Assembly (NCBI RefSeq): GCF_021602345.1
Contig: NZ_BQID01000004.1
Span: 372,001-436,000, forward strand
DNA: 64,000 nt
Origin: Pseudomonas pharyngis
GTDB taxonomy: Bacteria; Pseudomonadota; Gammaproteobacteria; Pseudomonadales; Pseudomonadaceae
Direction: 5' to 3'
Below are positions 39,081 through 48,511 of the stretch, in pieces (positions within the stretch are counted from its first letter, which is position 1; each line of letters starts with the position of its first letter). Position numbers and translations under genes: made by a program. The notes beneath the pieces are model-generated. The model made no database searches. It had not been told where the DNA came from and was given only the letters and a program-made list of their open reading frames with translations.

Positions 39081-40019
39081 GTGAATATTCGTCTGTCCAT
39101 CCTGAGCCTGGTTTTTGCATTTTCAGGCACGCTCCTCACGCCAACGGTCAACGCCGCCGAAACCACCGCCGCCCCTCGAGACGCTTCGCAATTGAAGATT
39201 GCCTCCGGCAGCGCCCTGCTGATGGATCTGCAGACCAACAAAGTCATTTATTCCAGCAACCCGGACGTGGTGGTGCCCATCGCTTCCGTGAGCAAATTGA
39301 TGACCGGTTTGGTAGTGGTCGAAGCGCACCAGAACATGGACGAATGGATTGACGTCGACATCAGCCACACGCCGGAAATGAAAGGCGTGTTTTCCCGCGT
39401 CAAGCTGCGCAGCGAACTGCCCCGCCGGGAGATGCTGCTGATTGCCCTGATGTCCTCGGAAAACCGCGCCGCCGCCAGCCTGGCTCACCACTACCCGGGC
39501 GGTTACGCGGCATTCATCGCAGCGATGAACGCCAAGGCCAAGGCGCTGGGCATGACCAGCACACATTTTGTGGAGCCCACCGGCCTGTCCGAGCGCAACG
39601 TCTCCACCGCCCGCGACCTGAGCAAGTTGCTGGTGGCTGCGCACAAACAGCCGCTGCTCATCGAGCTGACCACCACCAAGGAAAAGACCGTTTCGTTCCG
39701 CAAACCCAATTACACCTTGGGCTTCCGTAACACCGATCACCTGGTCAACAAGGCCGACTGGGATATCCGCATCACTAAGACCGGTTTCACCAACCCTGCC
39801 GGTCACTGTCTGGTGTTGGTGACCCGCATGGCCAACCGCCCGGTCGCCCTGGTGATTCTCGACGCGTTCGGCAAATACACTCACTTCGCCGATGCCAGCC
39901 GCATCCGCAGTTGGGTGGAAACCGGCAAGAGTGCCAACGTCCCCGCCGTGGCTCAGCAATACAAGGCCGACAAAAACCTCAAGAGTCGCCAGAGCGGCGT
40001 GATCGAAGCGTCCAAGTAA
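39081..40019 (+). CDS. pbpG: D-alanyl-D-alanine endopeptidase (penicillin-binding protein 7)
   Basis: 312 residues from GTG 39081, with a signal peptide ([22 protein letters not shown]). The three active-site motifs are SVSK (in [10 protein letters not shown]), SEN ([10 protein letters not shown]) and KTG (ITKTGFT). The enzyme cuts D-Ala-mDAP cross-links of peptidoglycan and binds penicillin. The frame is open back to 38883, but only the GTG gives a signal peptide. A five-codon frame, ATG 39067 to TGA 39084, overlaps the GTG as GTGA and may couple translation. A terminator follows. Confidence 0.92.
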   Translation: MNIRLSILSLVFAFSGTLLTPTVNAAETTAAPRDASQLKIASGSALLMDLQTNKVIYSSNPDVVVPIASVSKLMTGLVVVEAHQNMDEWIDVDISHTPEMKGVFSRVKLRSELPRREMLLIALMSSENRAAASLAHHYPGGYAAFIAAMNAKAKALGMTSTHFVEPTGLSERNVSTARDLSKLLVAAHKQPLLIELTTTKEKTVSFRKPNYTLGFRNTDHLVNKADWDIRITKTGFTNPAGHCLVLVTRMANRPVALVILDAFGKYTHFADASRIRSWVETGKSANVPAVAQQYKADKNLKSRQSGVIEASK

Positions 40020-40033
40020 TCCGTCCCCCCATG

Positions 40034-40062
40034 AAAAAGCCCCGAATCGTCGGGGCTTTTTC
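40034..40062. terminator. Bidirectional terminator between pbpG and the small gene
   Basis: AAAAAGCCCCGA and TCGGGGCTTTTT flank a short loop, giving A and T runs on both sides. It can end pbpG and the facing 40073 gene. Confidence 0.9.
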
Positions 40063-40072
40063 ATTTATGCAC

Positions 40073-40279
40073 TCAGTCGTTGGGCAACGGCATCTTGTCG
40101 TCATCGGGAATGCCGTCACCAGCGCTCGGGTCGCGGGAATGCTCCGGCGTCACTACCGCCGGACGCGCCAGCGGATCGCGCAGAGGGCTCTCAGGATCCA
40201 GCACCGGATCAACTTCCGGCTCAGGCGTGGTGGGCACACTGTCAGGCTTGTGGTCGTCGAAACTCGAATCGGTACTCAT
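40073..40279 (-). CDS. Small acidic Pro/Asp-rich protein
   Basis: 68 residues from ATG 40279, preceded by GCGAGG. The chain is rich in Asp, Pro and Ser (PEPEVDPVLDPESPLRDPLARP) and has no Cys, no membrane segment and little hydrophobic core, so it is probably disordered. It is followed by a terminator and preceded 12 bases upstream by a similar gene. The two read as an operon. A third gene of the same kind is at 53254. Function unknown. Confidence 0.65.
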   Translation of the reverse strand: MSTDSSFDDHKPDSVPTTPEPEVDPVLDPESPLRDPLARPAVVTPEHSRDPSAGDGIPDDDKMPLPND

Positions 40280-40291
40280 ACGCACCTCGCT

Positions 40292-40498
40292 TCAAGGCTT
40301 GAGATCAGCCAAGGGATCGTAAGGCTTGGCCGGACGCTTGGGATCGTCGCCCGGCTGCACATCCTTCGGCGCCTTCGCCGGGCCAATGGGATCGACTTGC
40401 GGATCGTCCAGATCAGGCGAGTCCGGATCGAAGCCCAGGTCGTCGCCGCTGCCATGCTCGGAAGAATGCGGCCCGCTGGGTGAAGTTGGAATTGCCAT
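40292..40498 (-). CDS. Small acidic Pro/Asp-rich protein
   Basis: 68 residues with a very strong CAGGAGGCGAAT before the ATG. Composition and motifs (FDPDSPDLDDPQVDPIGPA) match the downstream neighbour at 40073 and point to an unfolded acidic chain ending YDPLADLKP. Strong ribosome binding implies good expression. I recognise no family with a known role. Confidence 0.7.
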   Translation of the reverse strand: MAIPTSPSGPHSSEHGSGDDLGFDPDSPDLDDPQVDPIGPAKAPKDVQPGDDPKRPAKPYDPLADLKP

Positions 40499-40591
40499 AT
40501 TCGCCTCCTGAAACTGGCCCGTAAAACACGGGACGCTACAGTTCAGAGGCGCATCCTCCGCCAGGGTGCCCGACAGGCGACGAACGGAACC

Positions 40592-41263
40592 TCAATGCGC
40601 CGCCAGCGCCTTCCTCGCCTGCGCCGCTTCCCGCTCCTGCCCGGCTTGCGCCAGTGCGTCGGCAGCCTTGAGCCAGCGCTGTTGATCGACCGCCGCCGGA
40701 ATCTGCGTCGGCTTCTGGATCAACACTGCCCAGCCGCCGGATTTTTCCAGGGCCGACTCGAACGAGCTGAAGCTCATCAATTCACGGCGATTCATCCCGG
40801 CGCGCAGCAGCACCTTCTGCTTCAAGCGATCGTAGCCGGACAGGATCGCGTAACGCGGCTCCGCCCAAAACGCCGAACCTTCGCTGAAACGCACCATCAC
40901 CGGATACCCGGCCGCCACCTGAGTCAGCAGCGCCGAGAGGTTGCTGTCCAGCGGATACACGACCATGCCGTATTCACGGGCAAGGTTCTGCAGATTCTGT
41001 TGCAACTTGTCCTCGGCGCCCGGCAAATGCAGCGGTTTTTCCAGCAAACCCGGGGTGATCACGATGCCCTGCTGCGACAGCAGGCTGGCCAGCACTTGCG
41101 GCCCGCTTTGATAGGCCTCACCGCGATAGAACGTACCACTAAGCTCGACCCGCTCCGGCAGGCGCTTGACCTCCGGCGCCACACTGCCCGCACACCCCAC
41201 CAATGCTGTCACGCAACCGGCCACCAGCAGCGCCGCGCGAATCCGGGAAAATAGCTGCACCAT
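40592..41263 (-). CDS. C39-peptidase-like lipoprotein lacking catalytic Cys and His
   Basis: 223 residues from ATG 41263. Lipobox LVGCAG puts the lipid Cys near 24. The fold follows C39-like peptidases of Pseudomonas, where YQCGPAALA and HYAVVVGYD are usual. Here the Cys position is Ser 53 (EAYQSGPQVLAS) and the His position is Arg 137 (EPRYAILSGYD). The protein is thus a likely pseudopeptidase. A C-terminal helical pair (QRWLKAADALAQAG) looks like one TPR-type hairpin. It may bind rather than cut peptides at the envelope. Confidence 0.72.
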   Translation of the reverse strand: MVQLFSRIRAALLVAGCVTALVGCAGSVAPEVKRLPERVELSGTFYRGEAYQSGPQVLASLLSQQGIVITPGLLEKPLHLPGAEDKLQQNLQNLAREYGMVVYPLDSNLSALLTQVAAGYPVMVRFSEGSAFWAEPRYAILSGYDRLKQKVLLRAGMNRRELMSFSSFESALEKSGGWAVLIQKPTQIPAAVDQQRWLKAADALAQAGQEREAAQARKALAAH

Positions 41264-41494
41264 CGTCACTCTCTTGATCAGTTACCGGTCATCGTGTTCC
41301 GGCTTGGTCGAGGATCATAGGACGGCGCCACGCTGCGGTATAGCCCAAAGCGGCAGATGCGTCGGCTGCATAGAGCGAACTGATTGGTCACCACCGACCT
41401 TCGGTCAATAGCTTGAAACACACCAGCGACTAGACTGTCATTCAGACAAGAGCCAAAGAAAGCGCGCCCGACGCAGGGCAAAGAGGAGGCACAG

Positions 41495-41662
41495 ATGAGC
41501 CTGACCATGACCATCGTAATGCTGATTGCCGGCTGGCTGGCCGTTGCCGCCGCCATGCTGTGGGGCGTGTTGCGGATTTCCCGCCGCCATCACCACCCGG
41601 TTCAACCTGCACCGAACAGGAAGATCGATAAACACGACGCCCGTCACGCCACCGCGCACTGA
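41495..41662 (+). CDS. 55-residue single-pass membrane protein
   Basis: ATG 41495 follows AGAGGAGGCACAG, a near-perfect ribosome binding site. Residues 5-26 are one membrane helix (IVMLIAGWLAVAAAMLWGVL); the rest is basic and His-rich (RRHHHPV, KHDARHATAH). No family is known to me. The His-rich tail could bind metal, and the facing gene is terC, a metal-transport family, but any link is speculative. It shares a bidirectional terminator with terC. Confidence 0.65.
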   Translation: MSLTMTIVMLIAGWLAVAAAMLWGVLRISRRHHHPVQPAPNRKIDKHDARHATAH

Positions 41663-41685
41663 TTTTCCGTAACCGACTCCAACAA

Positions 41686-41723
41686 AAAGGCCGCCTGGAC
41701 TCTCGCAAGTTCAGGCGGCCTTT
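41686..41723. terminator. Bidirectional terminator between the small membrane protein gene and terC
   Basis: AAAGGCCGCCTG and CAGGCGGCCTTT form a 12-bp stem around a 14-base loop. Confidence 0.85.
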
Positions 41724-41736
41724 GGTTTTCCAGCGA

Positions 41737-42486
41737 TTACGCTTCGGCAGTCAGTTTCTTCTGCTTGGCGCGGCGCGACATCATGTTCAGCACTTCAATC
41801 GCAGCCGAGAACGCCATGGCGGCATACACATAACCTTTCGGTACGTGGGCGCCAAAGCCTTCGGCGATCAGCGTCATGCCGATCATGATCAGGAAGCCCA
41901 GAGCCAGCATGACCACCGTCGGGTTGTCGTTGATGAACTTGGCCAGCGGGTCAGCTGCAAACAGCATCACCAGCACCGAGACCACAACCGCAATCACCAT
42001 GATCGGCAAGTGTTCGGTCATGCCGACAGCGGTAATGATGCTGTCGATCGAGAACACCATGTCAAGCATCAGGATCTGCCCGATGGCGGCGGCGAAGCCC
42101 AGGGTCACCTTCGACGTCGCGGTCTTCGGATCTTCCGGTGCCGGGTCCATGCTGTGATGGATCTCTGTCGTCGCTTTCCACAACAGGAACAGGCCGCCGG
42201 CGATCAGGATCATGTCCTTCCAGGAGAACGCGTGGCCGAGGATCTCGATGACCGGCGCGGTCAGCTGAACGATGAACGCGATGGTGCTCAACAGGGCCAG
42301 ACGCATGATCAGCGCCATGCCGATCCCCAGACGACGGGCCTTCTGCCGGTACTGCTCGGGCAGTTTGTTGGTCAGGATCGAGATGAAGATCAGGTTATCG
42401 ATGCCGAGCACGATTTCCATCACCACGAGTGTGGCCAAAGCAATCCATGCGGTCGGGCTGGAAGCGAGTTCTAACAGGTATTCCAT
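41737..42486 (-). CDS. TerC-family membrane protein (probable Mn/metal exporter)
   Basis: 249 residues with seven or so membrane segments. The family's acidic intramembrane motifs are present: [11 protein letters not shown] near the start and [14 protein letters not shown] in the middle. TerC-family members export manganese and help metalate secreted proteins, or give tellurite resistance. A small lipoprotein gene lies 29 bases upstream on the same strand. No manganese riboswitch fits in that gap. Confidence 0.88.
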   Translation of the reverse strand: MEYLLELASSPTAWIALATLVVMEIVLGIDNLIFISILTNKLPEQYRQKARRLGIGMALIMRLALLSTIAFIVQLTAPVIEILGHAFSWKDMILIAGGLFLLWKATTEIHHSMDPAPEDPKTATSKVTLGFAAAIGQILMLDMVFSIDSIITAVGMTEHLPIMVIAVVVSVLVMLFAADPLAKFINDNPTVVMLALGFLIMIGMTLIAEGFGAHVPKGYVYAAMAFSAAIEVLNMMSRRAKQKKLTAEA

Positions 42487-42515
42487 GGGTCAGTCCTGAC
42501 TCTGTATAAGACGGT

Positions 42516-42755
42516 TTAGATTTCCTGGGAGGACGATTCGGATTTTTCTTCGTCGTCTTTCGGTTCTTTCTTGCTGATCAGATTGCCGGTGGCATCGCTG
42601 AGCGCCTGCTCGGCGGCTTTGTGCGTGTCGTCGATGGCTTGTTTGGCCGCCTCGGCCGCCTGCCCCATCAGTTGCTGCGCGCTCTTTTCGGCCTGGTCGC
42701 AACCGGCCAGTACCAGTAAAGACGCGATCAACAGCCCCGTAGTTTTTAGTTTCAT
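42516..42755 (-). CDS. Small lipoprotein, Ala/Lys-rich helical
   Basis: 79 residues with lipobox LLVLAGC (Cys at about 19). The mature part is one long amphipathic helix (QAAEAAKQAIDDTHKAAEQA) and a highly charged tail (KKEPKDDEEKSESSSQEI). It lies upstream of terC in an apparent two-gene unit and is divergent from nhaR. Function unknown; the build recalls small wall-associated lipoproteins. Confidence 0.75.
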   Translation of the reverse strand: MKLKTTGLLIASLLVLAGCDQAEKSAQQLMGQAAEAAKQAIDDTHKAAEQALSDATGNLISKKEPKDDEEKSESSSQEI

Positions 42756-42901
42756 GATGCTTCCCTCGATAGAACTGACAGAGCGGTACAGACCGGCCGT
42801 CGATGGCTGGGCATTCTAGGGAGACAAACACTTCAGGAAAATTCGTATTTTTAGCGGCTATACTTCGATTTATACGAACTGTATTGGACGGACCGAACCC
42901 C

Positions 42902-43801
42902 ATGCTCAATTACCGACAACTGCATTACTTCTGGGTGGTGGCCAAGACCGGCAGCATCGTGCGCGCCTGCGAGCAACTGAACCTGACGCCGCAGACCATC
43001 AGCGGGCAGATTTCCCTGCTCGAACAAACCTACGGTATCGAGCTGTTTCAACGGGTCGGCCGCCAGCTTGAGCTCACCGAAGCCGGGCGTCAGGCCCTGC
43101 CCTACGCCGAACAGATGTTCCAGCTCGGCGGTGAACTGGAGCTGATGCTGCGCGCCCAGCCCAATGAACAGCAGATCCTGTTTCGGGTCGGCGTGGCGGA
43201 CGTAGTGCCCAAATCCATCGTTTATCGCCTGATCGCGCCGACCATGGAATTGAGCGAGCCACTGCGCATCACCTGCCGCGAAGACAAACTCGAGCGCCTG
43301 CTGGCAGACCTGGCAATCCAGCGCCTGGACCTGGTGATTTCCGACAGCCCGATGCCCTCGCACCTGGACATCAAGGGCTACAGCCAGAAGCTAGGCGAAT
43401 GCGGGATCAGTTTTTTCGCCACCGCCGAACTGGCCGCGCAATACGGTCAGGATTTCCCGCGCAGCCTGCACGGTGCGCCGCTGTTGATCCCCGGCGCGGA
43501 AACCGTGGTGCGCAGCCGTCTACAGCGCTGGTTCGCCGAGCAGCAGATTCAGCCGAGGATTGTCGGGGAGTTCGATGACAGCGCCTTGATGCAGGCGTTC
43601 GGCCAGTCCGGCAGCGGGATTTTCATCGGCCCGAGCGTGATTGCCGATGAGGTGAAGCGCCAGTACGGCGTCGAGTTGATCGGCCAGACCGATGCGGTGA
43701 GCGAGTCGTTCTACGCGATCTCGGTGGAGCGCAAGGTCAAGCACCCCGGCATCAAAGCGATTACCGAAGGTGCCCGACGCGAGCTGTTTACAGCCTTTTA
43801 A
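42902..43801 (+). CDS. nhaR: LysR-type activator NhaR
   Basis: 299 residues. The unusual LysR N terminus MLNYRQLHYFWVVAKTGSI, with TPQTISGQISLLEQ, is that of NhaR. The effector domain ends VERKVKHPGIKAI. NhaR responds to Na+ and activates nhaA and, in E. coli, pga polysaccharide genes. No antiporter gene is adjacent, so its target lies elsewhere. The stop overlaps that of the facing MFS gene as TTAA. Confidence 0.88.
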   Translation: MLNYRQLHYFWVVAKTGSIVRACEQLNLTPQTISGQISLLEQTYGIELFQRVGRQLELTEAGRQALPYAEQMFQLGGELELMLRAQPNEQQILFRVGVADVVPKSIVYRLIAPTMELSEPLRITCREDKLERLLADLAIQRLDLVISDSPMPSHLDIKGYSQKLGECGISFFATAELAAQYGQDFPRSLHGAPLLIPGAETVVRSRLQRWFAEQQIQPRIVGEFDDSALMQAFGQSGSGIFIGPSVIADEVKRQYGVELIGQTDAVSESFYAISVERKVKHPGIKAITEGARRELFTAF

Positions 43802-44958
43802 GCCGGCGCGCAGACGTCGCGCGGCTTGAGCACCATCAGCACCATGGCGAGGAAAATCGACAGCAGGATGAACCCGGCGGCGGCGAAACCCACAAAGCCC
43901 AGGCCGGCGCTGTCAATCACCCGACCGCCAATGATCGCGCCCAGACCAATCCCGAGGTTGGCCCCGGCGATGTTCAGCGACGCGGCGAAGGCCGGCGCTT
44001 CAGGAGCCGCTTTCATCAAGCGCACGTGGCTGACCAGAAACAGCGCCGCCTGGGTCACGCCCCAGATGCCCATCGCCGCCGCCAGACCCAGCGACGAATT
44101 GATGTTCGGCACCAGCGCCACCATCCCCGGAATCATGAACGCGCAGAACATCACCGAAGCCATCAGCGGATGACGATCCACCGCACGACCGCCCAGCGAG
44201 TTGCCGATCAGACCGACCGCGCCAAAGCCCATCAGGCACCAGCCGACCACGGTGCCATTGAAGCCGGCCAGCCTTTCGAGAATATCCGCCAGATAGGTGT
44301 AGGCGGTGAACATGCCACTGAACACCAGGATCGACAGCAGCACATGACCCAGCATCAGCGGGCTGCGCAGGATCTTGAACTGCGAAGCGAAACTGACCTG
44401 ATGCTGGTGCAGGCTGGTTTTCGGCAGGTAGACAAACAGCAGCAACGCCTTGGCGAATGCAATCACCGCCAGAATGGCGAACGCACTGCGCCAGCCGAAC
44501 GCATCGGAAATCAGCGTGCCAACCGGAATGCCGAACACGGTGGCGCAGACAATGCCGAAGCCGATCTTGGCGATCGCGCGACCGGCGAAGTCCGGGCCGA
44601 CGATATCCACCGCCGTTTCGCTGGCCAGCGCCCAGAACACCGGCAACCCCAACGCCGGGATCAACCGGGCAATGGCCATCACCCAGATGTTCGGCGCCAA
44701 TGCCGCCACGGTATTGGCCAGGCCGAACATGATCAGGATGGTGATGAACAGCTTGCGTCGCTCGAAGCGGGCGAAATACGCGGTCAAGAAAGGACCGAAC
44801 ATGGCCACGGTAAAAGCGAACAGCGTCACCAGCAGCCCGGCTTGCGGGATGGTGACAGCAAGATCGCGGGCAATCGCCGGCAGCAGGCCGACGATGACGA
44901 ACTCCGTGGTCAGCACCGTAAACCCGGCGGCAGACAACAGAAGGATGGGCAACAGCAT
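43798..44958 (-). CDS. MFS exporter (DHA1 type)
   Basis: 386 residues from ATG 44958, preceded by GGAG. About twelve membrane segments are visible, and the opening LTTEFVIVGLLPAIARDL is typical of the AraJ/YdhP efflux branch. The frame is open 37 codons further upstream with no membrane-protein character. It converges on nhaR with a four-base overlap. Substrate unknown. Confidence 0.85.
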   Translation of the reverse strand: MLLPILLLSAAGFTVLTTEFVIVGLLPAIARDLAVTIPQAGLLVTLFAFTVAMFGPFLTAYFARFERRKLFITILIMFGLANTVAALAPNIWVMAIARLIPALGLPVFWALASETAVDIVGPDFAGRAIAKIGFGIVCATVFGIPVGTLISDAFGWRSAFAILAVIAFAKALLLFVYLPKTSLHQHQVSFASQFKILRSPLMLGHVLLSILVFSGMFTAYTYLADILERLAGFNGTVVGWCLMGFGAVGLIGNSLGGRAVDRHPLMASVMFCAFMIPGMVALVPNINSSLGLAAAMGIWGVTQAALFLVSHVRLMKAAPEAPAFAASLNIAGANLGIGLGAIIGGRVIDSAGLGFVGFAAAGFILLSIFLAMVLMVLKPRDVCAPA

Positions 44959-45294
44959 GAGGAACTCCAGCAAAACGACGACACCAGCGTTGACCCGAGG
45001 GCCCGCTGGCAGAACTTGAAAATAAGGATGCGCAATCTTAACAGAGTGTTTCCCGAGTGACTTGCACAAACCTGTCTAAGTTGTAGATGGATCCGGTGGC
45101 AGATCGTCACAGGCCTGAAGGAATCGGACGACCCTGTGATAAAGTCCGCGCCCTGCAAAACGTACACCCTGTTCAACCACCCGTTTAACGGCGTGGCTGG
45201 CGCGTCAGTCCTTTCGGTTTGCGTCCGTGGCCTGCCCCCGATCAATCGCCCGGATCACGCAACCTTGCACCCTATAAAAACAGAGATGCCGTTC

Positions 45295-46527
45295 ATGACC
45301 GCTTCATCCCCTTCTCTATTGCAACGTCTTAAAAGCCTCAGCCTGGTCACCCAGATCCTGATCGGCCTGATTGCCAGCATCGCCCTCGCGCTGTTCGCGC
45401 CGGAAGCGGCCAAAGGCACGGCCTTCATCGGCAAAGTGTTCGTCTCGGCCCTGAAAGCCGTGGCGCCGATCCTGGTGTTCGTGCTGGTCATGGCGTCGAT
45501 CGCCAACCACAAGCACGGCCAGGAAACTCACATCCGGCCGATTCTGTTCCTGTATCTGCTGGGCACCTTCGCCGCTGCCGTGGTCGCGGTGATTGCCAGC
45601 ATGATGTTCCCGTCGCATCTGGTGCTGTCCACCGACAATATCGCTGTAAGCGCGCCGGGCGGCATCAGTGAAGTGCTGCAAAGCCTGTTGCTGAGCGTGG
45701 TCGACAACCCGGTGAGCGCACTGATGAACGCCAACTTCATCGGCATTCTGGCCTGGGCCATCGGCATGGGCGTGGCGATCCGCCACGCCGGCGACACCAC
45801 CCGCGAGGTGCTGGGTGATCTGTCCAACGGCGTGACGCTGATTGTCCGGGTGGTGATTCGCTTCGCACCGCTGGGCATTTTCGGTCTGGTAGCGTCGACC
45901 CTGGCCACCTCCGGGTTTGGCGCATTGATCGGTTATGCGCACCTGCTGGCGGTACTGCTCGGCTGCATGCTGTTCGTGGCGCTGGTGATGAACCCGCTGA
46001 TCGTGTTCTGGAAGCTGCGCCGCAACCCGTACCCGCTAACGCTCCAGTGCCTGCGTGAAAGCGGCATCACTGCGTTTTTCACCCGCAGCTCGGCGGCGAA
46101 CATTCCGGTCAATCTGGAACTGAGCAAGCGCCTGGGCCTGCATGAAGACACCTATTCGGTATCGATCCCGCTCGGCGCCACCATCAACATGGCCGGCGCG
46201 GCGATCACCATCACCGTGCTGACCCTCGCCGCCGTGCACACCTTGGGTATCGCCGTGGACATCCCGACCGCGATCCTGCTCAGCGTCGTCGCTGCGATCT
46301 GCGCCTGCGGTGCCTCGGGCGTGGCCGGTGGTTCGCTGCTGTTGATCCCGCTGGCGTGCAGCCTGTTCGGCATCCCGAGCGAAATCGCCATGCAGGTGGT
46401 GGCCGTCGGTTTCATCATCGGCGTGCTGCAGGATTCGGCCGAAACGGCGCTGAACTCCTCCACCGACGTGCTGTTCACCGCCGCCGCGTGCCTGGGCGAA
46501 GAGCAGAAAACCCAGCGTCCGGCGTAA
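45295..46527 (+). CDS. sstT: Serine/threonine:Na+ symporter SstT
   Basis: 410 residues, DAACS family. Signatures include [38 protein letters not shown] and [15 protein letters not shown], plus the late [18 protein letters not shown]. It imports Ser and Thr with Na+. ATG 45295 ([11 protein letters not shown]) is chosen; ATG 45286 is in frame three codons earlier and is nearly as likely. The frame is also open to 45136 without membrane-protein character. Confidence 0.9.
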   Translation: MTASSPSLLQRLKSLSLVTQILIGLIASIALALFAPEAAKGTAFIGKVFVSALKAVAPILVFVLVMASIANHKHGQETHIRPILFLYLLGTFAAAVVAVIASMMFPSHLVLSTDNIAVSAPGGISEVLQSLLLSVVDNPVSALMNANFIGILAWAIGMGVAIRHAGDTTREVLGDLSNGVTLIVRVVIRFAPLGIFGLVASTLATSGFGALIGYAHLLAVLLGCMLFVALVMNPLIVFWKLRRNPYPLTLQCLRESGITAFFTRSSAANIPVNLELSKRLGLHEDTYSVSIPLGATINMAGAAITITVLTLAAVHTLGIAVDIPTAILLSVVAAICACGASGVAGGSLLLIPLACSLFGIPSEIAMQVVAVGFIIGVLQDSAETALNSSTDVLFTAAACLGEEQKTQRPA

Positions 46528-46540
46528 AAAACCGGCGCAA

Positions 46541-46580
46541 TAAAAAGCCCGCCAAGGCGCAGACCTTGGCGGGCTTTTTA
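46541..46580. terminator. Bidirectional terminator after sstT
   Basis: TAAAAAGCCCGCCAAGG and CCTTGGCGGGCTTTTTA are perfect inverted arms around a six-base loop, serving sstT and the facing DUF1993 gene. Confidence 0.93.
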
Positions 46581-46592
46581 TTGCAGAACGTT

Positions 46593-47102
46593 TTAGAACG
46601 CGCCCATGTAATCGCGCTTGCCCACTTCCACCCCGTTATGACGCAGCAGTGCGTAGGTGGTGGTGACGTGGAAGAAGAACTGCGGCAGACCGTAGCTCAG
46701 CAGATAAGCCTGGCCGCTGAAGCGCTTCTCTTTCGGGGTGCCCGGGCGAGTCACGATCTCGATGCCTTCCTTGCCATTGATTTGCTCTGGCTTGATCTCG
46801 CCGATGAAGGCCAGAACCTTGGCGATCAGCGCTTGCAGCTCGGCGAAGGTGGTTTCGGTGTCGTCATATTTCGGAATTTCGATTTCGGCCAGACGCGAGG
46901 AAACGCCTTTGGCGAAGTCCACGGCGATCTGCACCTGACGCACCAGCGGGAACATGTCCGGGTACAGACGCGCTTGCAGGAAGGCGTTCGGGTCGATGTT
47001 TTTCTCGGTGGCGTGGGCTTCAGCCTTTTTCAGCACATCGCTCACGGCGTTGAGCATTTGTTGAAAAACCGGGACGGATGCGGCGTACAGGGAAATGGTC
47101 AT
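46593..47102 (-). CDS. DUF1993 family protein
   Basis: 169 residues beginning MTISLYAASVPVFQQMLNAVSDVLKK-like sequence. It has all-helical character and the conserved late segment FFFHVTTTYALLRHNGVEVGKRDYMG. This is the DUF1993 family, related to the DinB/YfiT-like four-helix bundle. No enzyme role is established. Single gene with its own terminator. Confidence 0.85.
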   Translation of the reverse strand: MTISLYAASVPVFQQMLNAVSDVLKKAEAHATEKNIDPNAFLQARLYPDMFPLVRQVQIAVDFAKGVSSRLAEIEIPKYDDTETTFAELQALIAKVLAFIGEIKPEQINGKEGIEIVTRPGTPKEKRFSGQAYLLSYGLPQFFFHVTTTYALLRHNGVEVGKRDYMGAF

Positions 47103-47227
47103 GGCAGTCTCACGTGGTGGCTGGGTGAATCGTGGGGGCGATTATAGCCATGCTCGCGGGCGGCGCGGCTTGTCTTTTATCCAGCAAGGATTAGGCTAGG
47201 CGCCTTCGACTGCAGAGGGAACGCGCG

Positions 47228-47878
47228 ATGACCACAGAATTTGAAACCCGCTCCGACGAACCAAGGCTCAACGCCACGGAAATCCGCATTCTGGGCTCGT
47301 TGATCGAGAAACAGGCCACCAGCCCGGAAACCTACCCGTTGACCCTCAACGCACTGGTGCTGGCCTGCAACCAGAAAACCAGCCGGGAGCCAGTGATGAA
47401 CCTGACTCAGGGCCAGGTCGGCCAGAGCCTGCGCGCCCTCGAAAGCCGCGGCTTCACCAAACTGGTGATGGGCAGCCGCGCCGACCGCTGGGAGCATAAG
47501 GTCGACAAGGCGCTGGAGCTGGTGCCGGCGCAATTGATCCTGACCGGGTTGATGTTCCTGCGCGGCCCGCAGACCGTCAACGAACTGCTGACCCGCAGCG
47601 GTCGCATGCATGAGTTTGAAGACGCCGAACAAGTGGTGCATCAGCTGGAACGCCTGATCGCCCGGGAGCTGGCGGTGTTGATTCCACGTCAGGCCGGCCA
47701 GCGCGAAGATCGTTATACCCACGCGCTGGGCGATCCGGCGGACATCGAGGCGATTATCGCGGCGCGGCAGAACCAGAGTGATCGCGGCGCTGCCAGCGGC
47801 GTGTCAGTGGAGCGCATCGAAGAGCTGGAAGCGCGGATTGCGGCGCTGGAAGAGCGTCTGGCCCGTCTCGAAGAATAA
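47228..47878 (+). CDS. YceH family protein (DUF480)
   Basis: 216 residues with two winged-helix segments ([24 protein letters not shown]-type opening and [16 protein letters not shown]) and a C-terminal coiled coil ([21 protein letters not shown]). DUF480/YceH proteins look DNA-binding by fold but have no settled role. Full length and intact. Confidence 0.9.
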   Translation: MTTEFETRSDEPRLNATEIRILGSLIEKQATSPETYPLTLNALVLACNQKTSREPVMNLTQGQVGQSLRALESRGFTKLVMGSRADRWEHKVDKALELVPAQLILTGLMFLRGPQTVNELLTRSGRMHEFEDAEQVVHQLERLIARELAVLIPRQAGQREDRYTHALGDPADIEAIIAARQNQSDRGAASGVSVERIEELEARIAALEERLARLEE

Positions 47879-47895
47879 GTGCACCGGGGACGGTG

Positions 47896-48414
47896 TTATT
47901 CGCCGTCCCAGTAATCCACCCCGTCCGCCTGCCGCGCCACCGCCACGAAGCCCGAGGCATTGCCTTCGGCATCGACGCTGAAGTTGTCCATCACCGCGTA
48001 TTTGTTGGAATCCGGGTACTCGCAGATTTCCGGTTGCTGCTGGGTGCTGACCGCCAGATAGCGCAGTTCCGCAGCACTGGTGTTGATGATCTGATGCGCA
48101 GCTTCCGGGCCGCCCGGTGGGCAGGCGATCACGTCGCCGGCGCGAATCGGGAAACGCTCGGCGCCGAGGCGCACTTCCCCTTCCCCGGCCACCACGTAAA
48201 ACATTTCCTCATTGACCCGATGACTGTGAAACGGACTGCCACGCATGCCCGGCGGTAGCGCATACAGGCGATATCCGAGCTTTTGCGCGCCCAATTGCTG
48301 GCCGACCCGGGCGAACCGTTGCTGATAACGCCCGGCGGTTTCGCCCTCGGGGGCCAATGATTCGGGAAGCGGTTCGAGTTCGACGTCATTCAGGTTGAGA
48401 ATGGGCGGATGCAT
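47896..48414 (-). CDS. Cupin-domain protein
   Basis: 172 residues from ATG 48414. The cupin core has SPFHSHRVNEEMFYVVAGEG (motif 1 with HxH and Glu) and GDVIACPPGGPEAAHQIIN (motif 2 with His), so the metal ligands are kept. C-terminal part reads EYPDSNKYAV. The enzyme class cannot be told: sugar isomerase, dioxygenase or binding role are all open. It faces yceH. Confidence 0.78.
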   Translation of the reverse strand: MHPPILNLNDVELEPLPESLAPEGETAGRYQQRFARVGQQLGAQKLGYRLYALPPGMRGSPFHSHRVNEEMFYVVAGEGEVRLGAERFPIRAGDVIACPPGGPEAAHQIINTSAAELRYLAVSTQQQPEICEYPDSNKYAVMDNFSVDAEGNASGFVAVARQADGVDYWDGE

Positions 48415-48511
48415 GCAAACCTCGGCTTTTGTGATGGGCAAGTCTGTGCTTGCTGATCCGGCAGTATAGGCAACGGCAAATTCGGGCGGATATGCCGTTG
48501 CTCAGGCGCCA

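Noticed and set aside
42487-42515. Possible manganese (yybP-ykoY) riboswitch ahead of terC.
   Set aside because: Only 29 bases separate terC from the upstream lipoprotein gene, too short for the aptamer, and no conserved elements are visible.
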